NCBI GenBank assembly: GCA_013399115.1
Contig: VXAA01000920.1
Location: forward strand, 620,323-684,322
Origin: Anseranas semipalmata
Lineage: Eukaryota; Chordata; Aves; Anseriformes; Anseranatidae
Direction: 5' to 3'
Length of the DNA stretch: 64,000 nucleotides
Each line of letters starts with the position of its first letter. Positions within the stretch are counted from its first letter, which is position 1. Below, piece by piece: positions 10,700-25,600 of the stretch. The translations under genes and the position numbers were made by a program. The notes below the pieces were generated by a model. It was given only the letters and a program-made list of their open reading frames with translations. It made no database searches and was not told the origin of the DNA.

Positions 10700-13600
10700 G
10701 TAAGAGGAATGGGATGATCCAACCTCCTTTTCAGTCTTGCGTATTCAGTGTTGATCCATTATGGCCTAATTCTTAACCTGAACTGCAACCCAGCCCATAT
10801 TTCATTACTATAACAGACCGACTTCCACACTCATCAGGAAGGGAGATTTTTCTTTCCAAATCAAAAAGAGACCACAGTTCCAGTCATTAGTGACCAAGCT
10901 GGACTAGTTCACTGCTATGCATGGCCACTCCTTCCCACCTGTCCATTCACCCTGGTGGGCCAGTATAACTGGTTTTCTACTGGTAAAGCGAACCTTAAGG
11001 TTTAAGAAAGGTCCCATTCCCTTTCTTTACTTGCACTTACCTAGTTCTGGCATTTGTTGCCCCCCCACATTTGTATGTTCAGCTCCAAAAGCAAGCAGCC
11101 AATTGTGCAATCTTTTCTGAAGAACAAAACACTGGTGGAGCGAGTGCCAGAGTCACAAAAGAGAAAGAAGCAAGGGAGGAGCTAGCCTTCCTCCTTTCCC
11201 TGGCAGCAAACTACCGTTCAGCTATCCCCCATATTTTTACTCTAATGAGAAAAGGAGAGACTGCGCAATCCAGCTTTGCTACCAGATCTACTCTCAAAGA
11301 CCCTGCATTACTCACAAAAGCAGTTACATTAAGACGCATGCTTGACTCCACCCCCATGCAAAGCACCTACATGTTTCAGTGACCATGGATGCTGTCAAAT
11401 ACATGTATAGCTCTTTAATAACTGGTTAGTGTTGTGCCACAGATCAAAAGCCATTTTCCCCCCATCAAATATTGAAAACATTCTGGATATCAAATGAGTT
11501 CTGCTCCTTCCTCCACAACAGTGGAAATAATTTGCCAGTGTCTAGGTGTTTGTAGTATATTTCTCTTAATGAATCAGTACTTTTTTTTCACGACATCAGA
11601 TTACTTGCTTGCTTTCTGACCAAGTAACAAGGATATCTTACTTTTTTTCAGAAGAGTGGATTGCCTATACAAAGGTATGCATATATTTTTTTTATCTCAT
11701 TCTAAGCTTCACTTCTGTATATTTTTAATTAATCTGCTTCTCTAAGACAAACAGTGAGGCAGTTTTAACTCGTTGATTTACTTTGTGAAATGCTTTTGAG
11801 ATACTTTGTGAAATTGTTAAACTAAACTTTTTAGCGTGGTCCTCTCCCTGACATGTTTAGCTATATTTCACACTATTTCAGCTGGATCATTGGAGAGCTC
11901 TGCACTAGGAATTAACTGCCAAAAGGTCTGGCGATTTGGATTAGCAGGGTCAAATTTCAGCTTGGAGAATGTGAAACATCTCATAATCTTGAGTGGCTTT
12001 CTTCAAAACTTTGTGGGAGGGAAAAGGGAGCAAAGAAGCTAGCAGAACAGCTCAACATTGTTCTTAGATGTGAGCAAAGCAGATCTAGGCCTGCGGCTGG
12101 ATGCAGGGATTGTTAATCCAGCAAAATACCTCTCCTACTGATGGTGCAGTGTTCACTTTACTGCACAATTCCCTTGCAGATTTCAGGTGGGGGATGCAGG
12201 TAAATCACGTATATTAAAAGCACTGGTGAGCAAGGCTTGGAGAAGACAGAAAGAGCCTCACAACAAACAGCAGTACGGTGGTTTTGTGACTCTACCACAA
12301 CATGTTTCACTTCTTAAGGCAGTAGATATCATTAGCTGAGCTGTAACTCCTCTTCTTCCTAATATTTACTCATTTTTGAGGTAAAAGCTCTTTTATTACT
12401 AGCAGTTTGGCAACGGGTCTGTGTTTCAAGTATGTTTATGTTTGGGACTGAGGGGGGCTGGAGGAGGCTGGTATAGTCCATGAATCAACATGCAATGCAA
12501 CTCCCTAGACAAGGCTTAACAGATGCATGCATGCATCTGAAATAACATGTTCATAGTAGAAGAGGCCTCCTAGATTTTCCGAATTGTTGCAATTTCCAAC
12601 CCACTCTTTAGCCTTTTGAATTTACAGTAGAAAAGGGGAAGAGGGGATGGGGGGCAAAGAGGGGGGAAGAGATCTTTATGTCTCAGTGTCAAAGCAAATT
12701 ATCTGCACCTATTATGGGAATAGCCTTCTCTGATCCCAAAACTATAATACATAAGCATAGCTCACTGATGGGGTGAAGATTTGTGTGATTTGTAGCAAAC
12801 CAGGTGAGAATTTGAAGAATACCGATTGCAAATGGCANATTAAACATTTAGTGCACACACCTTCTCTTGGTGCCACTTGCCTGGCAGGTTCAAAGGGAAT
12901 CGCGTATATGCCAGCTAGGATATTGCCTTTGGGCTTCCATCCAGACATTTAAAAAAGAAAAAAAATCAAGAAATCACACAGGGAACATTGCAAGCTTTAT
13001 TCCATGGCCACTGGCAGGAAAGAATGAGAAAAAGAGGTTTGGTTGATGTATTACAGTTTCTATTTCTTGTTCTGACCAATATTGGAATGTGCAGAAATGT
13101 AAAATAAAACCCACCATTTTCTGCTTTTAATTTTTTTGTCAAGTTGAATTTGGTCCATGGTCTGGGCAAGGACTGTATTCAGCTCCTCCTTTATCCAAAC
13201 CATTAGTCTAACTTCTTAACAGTTAATCCCTTATTATCACAGCCAGAAAAAACTGCTGAAGTGTCAGATTATTCTCTCTGTCTAGAAGAACTTTGGGACA
13301 GCTGGCAACCCTCCTCCAACACTGCCTCATATATCATCCAGGGTAAAAACATACTGCTGTCCTTCAGTTTTAATGAAGATCTCTTCTCCCTGCTCCCAGG
13401 CTGTACTTTCAAAAGCCTTTCTTTAAGCATGAGTGCTCATTTTAAGCAGCCTTCCCTCACACAGCTCTCAGTAATGGCAGTACATCTCTGTTAGCATGGC
13501 AACATGCTGAAGTGATGCTGATTAAAAATAATCAGCCAAAATAAACAAACAGAAGAACCAGAGGGGCAGCAGAGAGAGAGGGGTATGTGGTGGAGACAGG

Positions 13601-16600
13601 GTGAGAAGCTAAAGTCAACACTGCAGTAGAAGGAAAAGTTGATTAAAAAAAAAAAGTTTACTCTGAGCTCATTTTCTCCTTGCCCTGCTCAGTATATCAG
13701 AGACTGGGTGCAAAAATGGATTGCCCTATTTCCTACAGACATACTGCTAGGGAAGAGTCTTCTCAATATCCGCTAAAGCAGCGTATTTTCAATGAGCTGA
13801 GACAGCTGGGCTCATCAGTCCTGAAGTACTCCTCTTCCTCTTTCGATGTCTCTCATACCCATAAAGTGGCTTGCAAACTCCTTAAAGCAGGGAGTCCAAA
13901 TACCCTCCCTGCGTCATTTGGGTAACAGTGTCATCAACTGACAGCTATCTCAGTACCATGGCCACCCTAAAATGCTGACCTCTTCTTTGTGGCATTCCTT
14001 TAAATCACAGATATGCTATTTAAGTATGGTGATTTACGTAGATGTCTGTTCTTCTGGGACATCTAATGGTCTTGCTAGGCTAAGATTATGAACTTATCAG
14101 AACAGAGATCTCTAAAAAGCAATCAACTGAAACTCTCTATGCCCTAGAAACAACTAGACCCAAGATATTTATTTTTCCAGACCATGAGCTGCTTCAGCAT
14201 CTTTAATAATTTTCCATATTTTCGTAATGTGAACCCATGACATTATCTTGTTTCACAAAACAAGTAGATTTAAAGGAGGAATTATTACACAGGTGATATC
14301 TCCTCTTGTAATCAAGTTCAACCCTAAAGTACAAGCATTTCTTTCACTCAAGCATTTCAGCACCCTGCCCTTAGTAAGAAAATCAAACACACACCAAAAA
14401 AAAAAAAAGAAAAGGAAAGAAAGGAAAGAAAAAAAGCAAAGCTACAGGGTCTGCAGGCGGTAAAACATTGCTAACAGACCCAAACACTGATAAATTGCAT
14501 CACACAGCACTTCAGTAGTTTCATTTCTCCAGTACAAGTCAGCAAAAGCATTTAATATACCTAATATGTCTACAGGCATCAAGCCAGGTGATCACAGATA
14601 CCTGTATCTGTACCTTCATCTGTGAAGGATGAGTACGTAACTTAGGCATGTAAGTCATTAATCACACCAGGCATGCCAGAATGCAAGGGCATGTTGCAGA
14701 TACACATCCAAGTGACCTTAGCATGCTCCCACACATCACAGGCTTGCATTCCTATGTGAAGAGCTTGATTAGACATACGTGTCTCTGAAGTTCAAGGCCT
14801 TTTTGATCTAGGGAAATAACACCATTTAACTCAGTCACAATGAAATTGTGCTTCCCATTATTCATCTGCATAAGTGAACAACCTCCAACTTCAAAATATA
14901 TTCTGAAATTGAAATAGGCTAGATACTTTAAAGATCAGTAATACATTGGATTCACAATAAAATTTTGTCAAGTCGAAAATCTCCTGAATTTCCCAGTATA
15001 GCAGTGACAACTTTTAGGATTATCCTTGTATTACATTGAAGTATCCAGTTTGTATAATAATCCAACTGTCCAAGAGATTACATAGTGGAATCACAAGTGG
15101 TTTCAGAAGCATCTTAATACAATTGTTTCCAAAACAAAATTACCCTGGGTAGTACTCAGAGCACCTTATCAGGAAGCAGTCTCCATTGCACTGGTGTGGG
15201 CTTGCAGACAACAAAGAAACAGACCCCATCCACAAAAGCTCTCAAACAATGTGCTACATCTAACTTCATGGGGAAACTCAGAGGTGCACTGTAAATCCTT
15301 CAAGTTAAATAAAAAGATCTTATGTTCCCCATTTAGTAGGATGATCAGAAAATGAAAAGCTTTTAGAGAAGTCATATACTGCACACTGTAAACTCCTCTA
15401 GACTTAGTTTTCAAGCCCTAATATGCTTGTTTCAAGTGCTAAAGTCCCAGACCTGGCCCTCCTGACATCCTGCAGCTCTTTCGGTTATTGGGAGTAGATC
15501 TTTCCTCTACACTGTACAATTTAGTTGGTTTATCTAAGGCAATTGCAAGCAATGTCACTGTCAGATCGTAACAAAAAACATAATCTACCTTTCCTACCAT
15601 ATATATCAAGTCCCAGTTCTCTACCTCAGAGCTTGTCTGCCGGATGATAACTTAAGTAACTATTCACGCACTTAAGGGGAGAAGAAAAAAAGAAAAAAGA
15701 AAAAAAAAAGAAAAACATCTGCAAGTTTTCATATCAAGTGCTAGCAAAGGGCTAAATATTCACAGTAAGGTATCTGCACAGGCAAACAATATAAAAGAAT
15801 GATACTTAACCGACCAAAATTACTACATACAATAAATGGAGACTAAAAAAGATAATTTTTCTACATGTACACACACACTTCACGCCTCCTTCCTCAGCTA
15901 CTTTGCTACTGACCCTTTGAAATTGGATGCAGTCTGCTTGCATCAGTCAATGGTAGACAGCAGAATAGCAGCTGCAGACACCAGCCATTTTGCAACCATA
16001 TGCTAACACCATTAATTAGGTATTGGTGTGAGTTATTAGCAAAAATCAAGAAGGTTTTTGATATGCACCAATAATTTCTGTATTTGAATGCAAGCAGCCT
16101 CTGGCACAAACACACCATTGGATACGAAATGCCTGTGTCATTTCACTTGATGGATCTATATCCTGGACAATGCCCTCTGTTAGTAACAACAATAGTTGGA
16201 AAGAGCCATTTGTTTCAGATCAGCAGGGCTGCTAAGTCACATTATATTCAAAATACAAAATATCTGAATTAGCAGAAAAAAATCCTTAAAGATTTAGAAA
16301 GAAAATAACACAAACTAGCCAAAAGGTTAAATATTAAAACAAACCATCAAGAAAAACAAACAAACAAACAAAACACTAAACTGTTTCACTACTATACTGT
16401 CTTTTCTTGATATCACCTGAGTTATATGAAGGTCAAAAGTACCAGCACATATTTGTTGGCACACTTTGGTTTTTGCTTAAGCTTAGAAGAACTCAGGAAT
16501 TTCCAATATTTAAATTGTCTGAGTATCTCTGTTCTGAAGCAAGCCATGACTATAAACACCTCAGTCTCGACAACACCGCAGCTGGAAAGATAAATGGGAT

Positions 16601-19600
16601 ATTTGCTGTTGATCACTGAAGTTTTCTTCTCATTTTTTCTTTAATATCTTATGTCATAGCCACTGTGATTCAGTTTTTAGCTCGTTTCCTCCCGTATCAG
16701 CAAGGAGCACTTCAGGAATTTGCTCTGCAGCCACAAGAGAAGAGAGATGACACGTATCGTTGTTGCGTCTCGCAGATCAGCCGAGCGCAGGCGTAGCTCT
16801 GTGGTAGTGAGTTTGCCGGGACTCGAGGTGTTCCCTGGAGACCTCCTGGTGTCAGACAGTGCTTTGGACTACCTGCCCCATGCGGCCCTGCTGCTAAACA
16901 CAGGTCAGGTACTGGGTGGGGTGTGCTCATCTGAGCCCTGCAAAAGCTGTGACAAGCATGCACGTGCGGTGGGGAGGAAGAGAGGGTCGGTGCAACGACG
17001 ACACCCGAGACAGCAGAGCTACAGTGGGGGATTCTGTTAAGCAAAACCAACATGACTACAGTGCTCATTTAAAAATTTCTCTGGTTTTTTTTTTTTTTTC
17101 TGCATTTTATTGTTGAATGCAAAATGTAAGAGGTTGCTGAGGGAGGCAGGACAGGTTACCTCCCTCCTCCACAGGAGGGCCCAGGGCCCGGGACAGGATT
17201 TCCATCTGCAAGCAGTCAAGTTACAAATGCCTACGTGCACAGCTTCAAGCAGAGGAAAGAGGGTGGCCCACACCACCCTTTCAATTAGTGCTCTAATCAA
17301 AGGTAGCAGACCCAACTCGTGGCCACGGGTTGTTCACAAGGCCTTGATCGCCAGAGACTAGAATATGCTAGTGAATGGAGATCAACATTTTCCTCAAAAA
17401 AAAAAAAATAAACAGGGTTATAACCAGCAGTTTCACCAAAGCAGAGAAGCTGGCCATCCCCAGAAATAATGCCCAAGGCCTTCAAAATCCAAAAGGAGAA
17501 GGTTTCAGCTGCAATTCCCAGTCACACATAGGCCTCAAGGTAGGTACCATAAATTCAGAAAATCCTTCCAAATTTCTTGCTGCACATACGTGGGCACCCC
17601 TAGCCTCCCACCAGTACATTCCTACATATGGATTCCCAGCTTTCCCTGGGCCTCACTGAGGAACATGAATTACAGCCTGCATCACTGTGCTAGCCCCGTG
17701 ACAGCTCTGAGGCTTTTAGGACTGTTTATTCATGGGAGTTTTACAGCTATGACCCCATGGACATGACTTTTCAGAAAGATATTCCTACTTCTGCAGAGAC
17801 TACTCTGTACAGACAGTGATACTTTTACTATTACAGCAATGTTATCAGATTCACACAAAGTACCGTAAGTACCTGCATAGCTCCAAGATACCACTAACAA
17901 GAAGACATAGGCTAATTCTTCTTTCAAAACAATGGATATCTTTAAGAATTGGCTTGAGGTATGATGCATTTCCCCATGTTAAAAATTGGCAGTCACACAT
18001 GGATCATCTGTAGCTAGTGGGAATGTTCAGCATCATACAAGATACCGTCAAAGATAGACATCATCCCAACACCCTTAATGGGTTTTAAGGCTGGTGCACA
18101 AACTGCCTAAACAAAAGTATTAAATTTGAGCCAAGTAGAGTATGGTATTTTGGGCTTCATCAAGGGGGAAAAATAAATAAATAAATAACAGTTTTATTTT
18201 TAGCTATTTGTTTCTTTACTGATAACACATTTGTTTTACCATTTAGAGTCCAAAAAGCCAAGGTGGCCATTTGCCAAAAGAGGAGTTGTGAGTATTTCAC
18301 CATGTTTTCTCCCTTGCACTGACCTTGCCTTCTCACACAACTACCATGGGTAAAAAGGGTTTCTTCACCACTACTGTGGGTAGTGCCGGCTAGGGTCATG
18401 GTCTATTCATATAGAATTTGAAGGAGCACAGCCTAAAACACAATTTTGAAGTCCAACAAATATTTGAAATTTGCAATAAAATACAGTTAATATTTAGTCA
18501 AGTGATTTCTGATATTATTAAATGGCTTAAAATTTAATCTATGTAATGCATTTTTGGTGCATTGGTTAAGCATGTTGAATTGTTTCTGCTCCGTTTCAAG
18601 CTACCTTGCAGAACGAAGAGTTCAGCTTAAATTGAAATATGTATTTGATTATATAATGCTTGAAAATCACAAATTTGGCTTGAGTTCAGTGTCTAAAATT
18701 CAGACAATAGAAATCCATGAAGTATGAATACATAGTTCCAAAGAGCAGATAAAACATCATGATACACCTTATAAGTCTAAGCTCACAGCACTAAATTTGG
18801 GTTCATAACCATTGCTTAAACATTTTACATGGCACTGCTGACCTGAAAAATAAAGCCAAACCAAAAGCAATTGTTTTTATTTCATGATCCCTTGCACAGA
18901 CAAAATCCCTCTGCTCTTTAAGCTTTATAAAAGCTCATTTTCCAGACACTGCTATGCAGCTGACCAGAGGGGTTCTTTTTAATACAAAACTCAAACTAAA
19001 GAAATAAAATAAAATAAAAAATAATCACCCAGGATTTGTATACCTAAGGTGGCAGAAAGAAGATTTCAGATATGAGTTTTGTTGTCCTGTACTTCTGGCT
19101 GTGCTGGAGAGAACAAAATATTTCATTTGTTCTGTATTGTGGTGGTAGCCCATTGTCTGTTGCCATACCAATGATTTGCCCTGCCAAAGACCGTTGCTTT
19201 ACACAAACAAAATCTCACACACCCACACCTCAAAGCCACCTACACATACCACCCGTAGCTACAAATAAACGTGCCATCCCTGCCTCATCTCTGTGTAGGA
19301 GAGCATGGAAATATAACAAAAATCACGTGGTTAAGTGCAAGCTCCTTACAGATCAAAGCAAGGTTATTAAGCTGAGTAAGCTTCTCACTGGTCTTCAAAA
19401 CATTGTATGAATTGGGGTGTTTTTTTGTCATTAAACAGGGTAAAGACAAACAGAAGCAAGATCTGGAAAACTGTCTTTCAACTATTAAGATCATAGATTG
19501 TAGCACATACGATTTCTGCTGTTTCAAGGTATTAAAATATTCAGTATACTGTACCATGTATGCTATCTGTTAAGCAAAGATGGGGATAAAACTTGTCTTA

Positions 19601-22600
19601 TTTTCAAGATACCATTTTTACTACATTAACCTGGATATGAAACCCATCTGCACAATTAATGCATAAATATAAGGTATAAATTCATTGTTTGAAATGGAGG
19701 AGTTGGGGCGGAGGGGTAGCATTGTGAGTGTCATACAAGGCTGGCAAGCGTTAGGGTTAGATTTTGCCAAGCTGCTCTAGTTTGGGAATGTAACTTCCTC
19801 TGAAGGAGGCACCAAGACAACCCTCTGAGCAGCGTCAGCAGCTCTGGGGGGAAATTGCAGCCTCACAGAGATGCCAAATGGGGCATGGTCACCTGCACTG
19901 CTGCCTTAGGGGTGCTTTCAGAGGTGGCCACAGAGAGGTCAGTGCCAACAGTCTGGTTCAGCTGCAGAAATCCCACCAACACCTGCCTGCCAGACAAACA
20001 AGGGTCCTGGCCTCCAGGGCACCCAGGCCCATAGAAACATCAAGTTTTGGCAACCAGAGTGATGTTCAGATACTTACCACCTAACACCATCCCCCTCAAA
20101 GCAAACCCTTTTGCTTCTCACAGCAGTCTGTTTTACACAGTTCTCCATAGACTTTTTTGTTGAGGACTTCTATCAGCACCTAACTTATATGTGACCATCT
20201 GACTTGGGAGAAGGTCAGTAAGGTGACCGTGGCCACTCCAGAACTAAACAAAATAATATCCAAGTACCTTTGAAGACCTAGTCCTTTGTTACCTTGATTT
20301 TACTATCTGAAAAATAAGAGGCTATCATCCATACCTGCTTTCCAGCAGCAGCAGTATAACAAATTAAATTCATTAGCCTTTGCAAGCTGCCCAATATTTT
20401 TTGGTACAGCATCCTACAAACATAAGCTGTCATTCTGTGCTACTTTCAAATTCAGTGTGTTTATGTTATGAATATTTTGGAGAAAAATGTCCATTTTTTT
20501 AAAAATCTTTGTAAAGGAAACATTAAGATTTCAGCAGAAGAATTGCTAATACTGGCAGCCAGACTCTTTACATGGGCAAACAGATCATAGATTCTTTTCA
20601 TATGGTCTGAAGGAGTTGATGTGACAGTCAGTTGTTCTTTCTCCCTCCTCAATCAATAGAGTAAATCTTGGCATGAATTTATAAAGGCTCAACAGACTGA
20701 GCAGAAAGATGTCAACAGTCGGTTGGAAGTGAAAAAAGAAGAAGCAGTGTGGGAACTTTTCACAAGTGAATGCACTTACTTTCTGGATCATTTGCTGGTT
20801 CTCAAGATGGTAAGTTAAGATTTCATTTCTCAAGAATGATGAAACATTATTTGCCTTGTTGACAGCACAGCAGACATAAAGCTATCTGTAACCTCTCATT
20901 TGGTGTCTACAGGGGAATGACTTAGGCTCTTGCTTTTTTCTCCCCCGTCTTGCCTGCTCATCCTGTTTCCACAATTCCTGTTGGTTTTTATCTTCTTGAT
21001 GGCATCTCTTCCTCCGTACATCACGTTCAGTGCTTTGCAAACACAATACAATTGCAGATCCTTCCAGTAATTTCAGCTGATATTTCACTACTCCTCTCAC
21101 TAACTGTGAACAGAAGCTGCTCTCCAATTGACTATATTGGATATTTCTCCACCACTAGTCTTTAACATACTCTTTGTTTAACTTCATACAGATCTGTGAT
21201 TAGATTATCCTGACTACAGCATGAAAACCACAGAATTCAGCAGACCTGTAATTCTAATCTTACAAGAAAACAAGCAAACTAACAACTTCCCTCCCCAGAA
21301 CTCCAGATTGCCTCCATCCTGGTGAATTTTAAAGGCTTTTAAATATGGACAAGAATATTACACACTGTTACAAGAGTAGCTGTACTGTTTACATTTATCA
21401 CACACCATAAATTAGTGTACCTGTTTAAAAAGATGGAAACTTCCCTATATGTCTTCCTATCATTTTTCTCTTACTCTACACAGACAATCTCAGTTTTACT
21501 ATTAGTTCAAGGAAAAATGGATAAGATTAGGGAAACATTTTGTAAGTTGCTGAATAAGTAATGTAGGCAGTACAAGAAGTACTGCAAGGTAAAGGGAATA
21601 AGTAGAGGAGTGGGTTGAATTCCTCCTTGGTGGAGCAGCACAGAAAGGGACAGGAAAGGGGATAACAGGTCCAAGGCAGGATAGAAGTGCCCTTCTAGAC
21701 TCTTTGTTTAGAGATCTGAGAAGATAAAAAAGGTGAATCCTGGGAAGGATGAGGATAAGAGGAGATGTGCAGGCCCCTTGCTGAGTCTTATGTAGGAACT
21801 TACAGACAAACATCAGCCAGCCCCGCATGACCCATGTTCAGTCCATGCCAGCTTCCCAAGCTCTGCTGCCAAAGAAGGAATCCACTGAATTTAGGTATCC
21901 AGTTTTACAGATAACTGCTATTTTAAGTATTTCCCAGCTTAAAGGTATTTCACTGATTTTGATGAATATCCATAGGGAACTTTAAGATCACAGTAGGTCC
22001 CCTTTAAGCTGGCAGGTCAGCCATCTGTGGCAACTGAAGAATTATGCAAGGCTAAGCAAACACTCTCACCAACTCTTCAGTCTTAGCACCTGGGTGATGG
22101 GTTTTCTTTCATTAATGCTTTTCACACACATACTAAAAATTCCACTTAGTAATCTACATTTCTTAAGTCTTTTTTAGCTTTAGGTCAGATTCATCACAGC
22201 TCCAAGATCACCATCAGAGCTTAGGTAATATAGCATCTTAGCAGCCAATAAATACAAATGCAATTTTCACTCAGTATGCGTTAATAGAACAACCCAAAGA
22301 GATGTAAAGCCTTCACAAGCCCGTTACTTATGCTATTCCAACATTTTTTCTCTTTTCCATACTAAATCCAAACAACTTATATAGCATGGGTTAAGAAGGA
22401 AAGCATTTAGAAAAGTCATAGAAATCTGTAACTCTACAATTCTGATGCTATTAATTCCTAAACACTACAACTCTGATGCTATTAATTCCTTCACATAGAC
22501 CTGCAGGGAGATTAGCAGCCCCTGTTCAGACAGAGAACACGGCAGGGACATTGCTACTTCTGTGGTAGTTGCGGAGAGACCCCAGAGCCAACACTCATAC

Positions 22601-25600
22601 CCTGCTCCTCGCACAAAGCCCTATATTTACCCTTCAGGCAGGTCAGAAAAAGTTTCTCACAGCATCATCTTCTGCCCTCCCCAAAATCAAGTGATCATTT
22701 CAGGAGAATTACAGTGCAAACATGTTCTTTTCATAAAAATAATGAGATATATATAATGACCACAATTACTAAATAACATGGTTTTGTTTTGTTTTTAAAG
22801 ATATTTCTGAACACTCTAAAATACCTCCAGAGTAATGAATTTCTCTTGGATGTGGATTTATGGAGACTTTTCGCAAACTTAGAGGAGTTAAACAAGGTGA
22901 GTAAAAAAAAAAAAAAAAAGTGAATATTACTGAGATTAGAAACCAACCAGCCCAATAAAAGGACATGAGGAACCATCAGTAAGGTTTCTATTCAGATTCA
23001 ATGCCCATGATTGGAAATGGGTTCAAATAATTAGCGTTTCCATCACTTCTGTTTGGTGTTTCTGTGGGGGTCAGGTTTCATTAGTGCAAATTCTCATGTA
23101 CCTCCAGCAAAAGATAAACAGGCATGGAGGAGAGCTCATTCAGCAGTTGTTTCTGAAGTAAACAGGAGTTTGAGACTAGTTCTCAAAAGCAAAGTCCTTT
23201 TAAAAATATTTGTGAAGGTAGACACCAACTACACAATCCTTACCACAAAACCAAGAATGGCAAAATAACTTCAATAACAAGTTTCCTTTATCAAACATAT
23301 AAGTAGAAAGACTTTGTTATCTATTATGCCACTCTGGTAGACCAAGGAAAAACTAAATGATGACCACCCCTCTCCAGCCGGGGTTTCCCCTGGTGTGGGT
23401 GGAAGGCTATCCCCAGCACAGAGCTGATGCTCTGCATCCATGTGCTACTTACCCTCCAGCTTCCAGGAGGAAGGAGGGGGACGATGAGGCTTGGCTATGA
23501 TGTGCTCTGGCTCTTAGCCACTTGTGGCCAGTTGCTGGGAGATCATTTTCAGCTCCTGAAAGTTAAAGCAGCCCCTAAGTCCAGAATAGCTTTCATATAG
23601 CTTTAGAAGTAACATGGAGCTTTTTCGTGGCTTTAGAGCTATTTTATGGGACTATAGAAATAAACCCACCAAACAACTCACCCTTAACAGAAAAGTGAAT
23701 TTTGGAAGAGGCTCTTCAGCTGCATAAGTTGAATGACTGTTCATAATCATATCACAAGTTGCATACTTCAAGTTCTTTCCCTTATTTTTACACCCTTGCC
23801 TTAACCACCGATGTCTCACATTTTAGGCAAAACAAGAAGAGCAAAAAAGCTCTTCAGAGCAGGGACCAGAGCTCAAACACACGAGCAAGCCACCTTTGCT
23901 CAGGAGCTAACCACTCACCAGATGAACATGTTTGGAGATAGAAGGAAAGAGATTTTAGCTGATGTGTTTCACCTTGTCCTTTTTGTGGGCTAAGATCATA
24001 CAAGCAGCCAGCTACTAGAGTTCAGTTGATGTGTAGTTTCTGATCCCTTTCATTCTTACTTAAAGAATGTGTGCCATTCTGGGAACACAAATGCATTGAG
24101 TTTGGCTGGAGATTGACCATGACTTGAGAGAATTATCTTTAATACATTTTCCATTTTGTTTTCTCATTTTATTGTCCTGGATAATGAGGATGAGAAAGGA
24201 TCATTATCATTATCATTATGCATAATAATGCATACTTGTATATAAAAGAGTGGTCAAATGTAGGAAAAAGTAGCTTCTCTCAATGCCTTTTATGCCTTTT
24301 TTCATACACTTTACAGCACATATTTCCTCTTGACAGCAGGCTGAATCCATGAAAAAATGCATGCTGTAAAAGGTGCAAAATGAACCCTTGTTAAAATGAA
24401 AGAAGAAACATTGTCCTTTAAGCAACCCGGCCCCCATAAGTGCACCAAACAAAGCAGTGCATGCAGCTACAACAGCAGTTTGTAGCAGTATCACAGAGGG
24501 TGATGTTCCCTTCTGATCACAGGGAAATAACAGGTAACGGAACAAGGTAATATAAGAAAGTTTTTCAGGAGAACCATGCCTGAAGAAGATGTCAAGGTTG
24601 ATAAAGACCTGGGAGATCCTTCAAACACATCTGATGGCCCTTGTATTTCTGGGACTGCTGTACGCTCTAACCATGGGCAGCATAGGGTTTGGGCTCCTGC
24701 CAGTGTGCTGAACCTATACAACTCTGTCTTTGGGACTGATCAAAACTTTGGCCTAAAGCAGAGTCTGGTCGTGAATTTGTGTGCAAACAGTTCAGGAGGC
24801 AAGTCAGGGTTTAGGAGCCGGCTTTCGCCCACATCTGACTGACAATGTGGGCACCCTTGGAACATTTAAAGTTAACTTACAGGGAATATGGGGGTTTCAT
24901 TTTATAGCATTTTACAGAAATTTCCAATGCCTCCCAGAGCATGAAACAAACTCAAACTATGAAAGATGGTCTTTTCTTCAAGTGAGTGTGAAGTCTCCTT
25001 TAAGTGTCCCAGCTCTGGGTGTAATTATGAAGCTAATTCTGGCAATGTCAGGGAGATAAGCACAGGCACCTCATTAGGCCTGAAGCCTTTGAAGAGACCA
25101 GGAATGAGAAATAAAGTTGTTTTAAACTTAGGAAGATCAGTCATGCTAATTTCTCTTTTTTCTCCTTTACTTAGATAAGTCTCAGTTTTGTGGAAAATTT
25201 TTTTGAAATTGTGAAAGAACATGTGAGTGAGTCAGGATCGTCTGTGGATTTCATCTCCATACTCAGAAAGGTAACAATTAGGAGTATTCTTGTTTGATCT
25301 CAGCAGGTCCTTGCAACAGCCCATTTATCATAGTATGTAGGTGCCTTGAAGCAATCAAGTCAGTCAAGGACATGCCATCTGTCACAGACAGTTTGGTCTT
25401 ATCCTCAAGTACCTCTGGTCAATAAGACATTTCTATTTTTATTCATTGACATGTTTGAGGTGGTCATAGAAAGCTGCTCTGTACGTGGAACAGAGCATGG
25501 AACGATATTCCCTTGCTGGGGAACCGTGGCCCAGACATTGGGGACACTTGGCCACCAACAGAGCCAAGCTTCTCGTTCTGTGGGACAGGTTTCTCCAAGG

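Larger units (their letters stand above)
10700..20659 (+). other. PLEKHG7: Large PLEKHG7 intron region between exon 1 and the DH exons
   Basis: About 10 kb. Holds the candidate micro-exon (11652-11674), A/G-rich runs near 14397-14437 and 15677-15716, an (AAAC)n tract at 16351-16374, an (AAAT)n tract at 18169-18188, and a modestly CpG-richer patch about 16690-17010. No repeat family and no other coding exon recognised. Confidence 0.7.

Noticed and set aside
11071..11382. 103-codon frame preceded by an acceptor-like ttgtatgttcag.
   Set aside because: No donor compatible with the PLEKHG7 phase, no recognised homology; length within chance.
13243..13356. Possible extra PLEKHG7 exon (acceptor ttatcacag, frame PEKTAEVSDYSLCLEELWDSW, donor CAGG|GTAAAA).
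   Set aside because: It enters in phase 0 but leaves in phase 1, which matches neither acceptor of the next DH exon; including it would frameshift the domain.
16720..17068. Opposing frames in a slightly CpG-rich patch, considered as an alternative PLEKHG7 promoter/exon.
   Set aside because: CpG density is only modestly raised and no donor joins it in frame to the DH exons.
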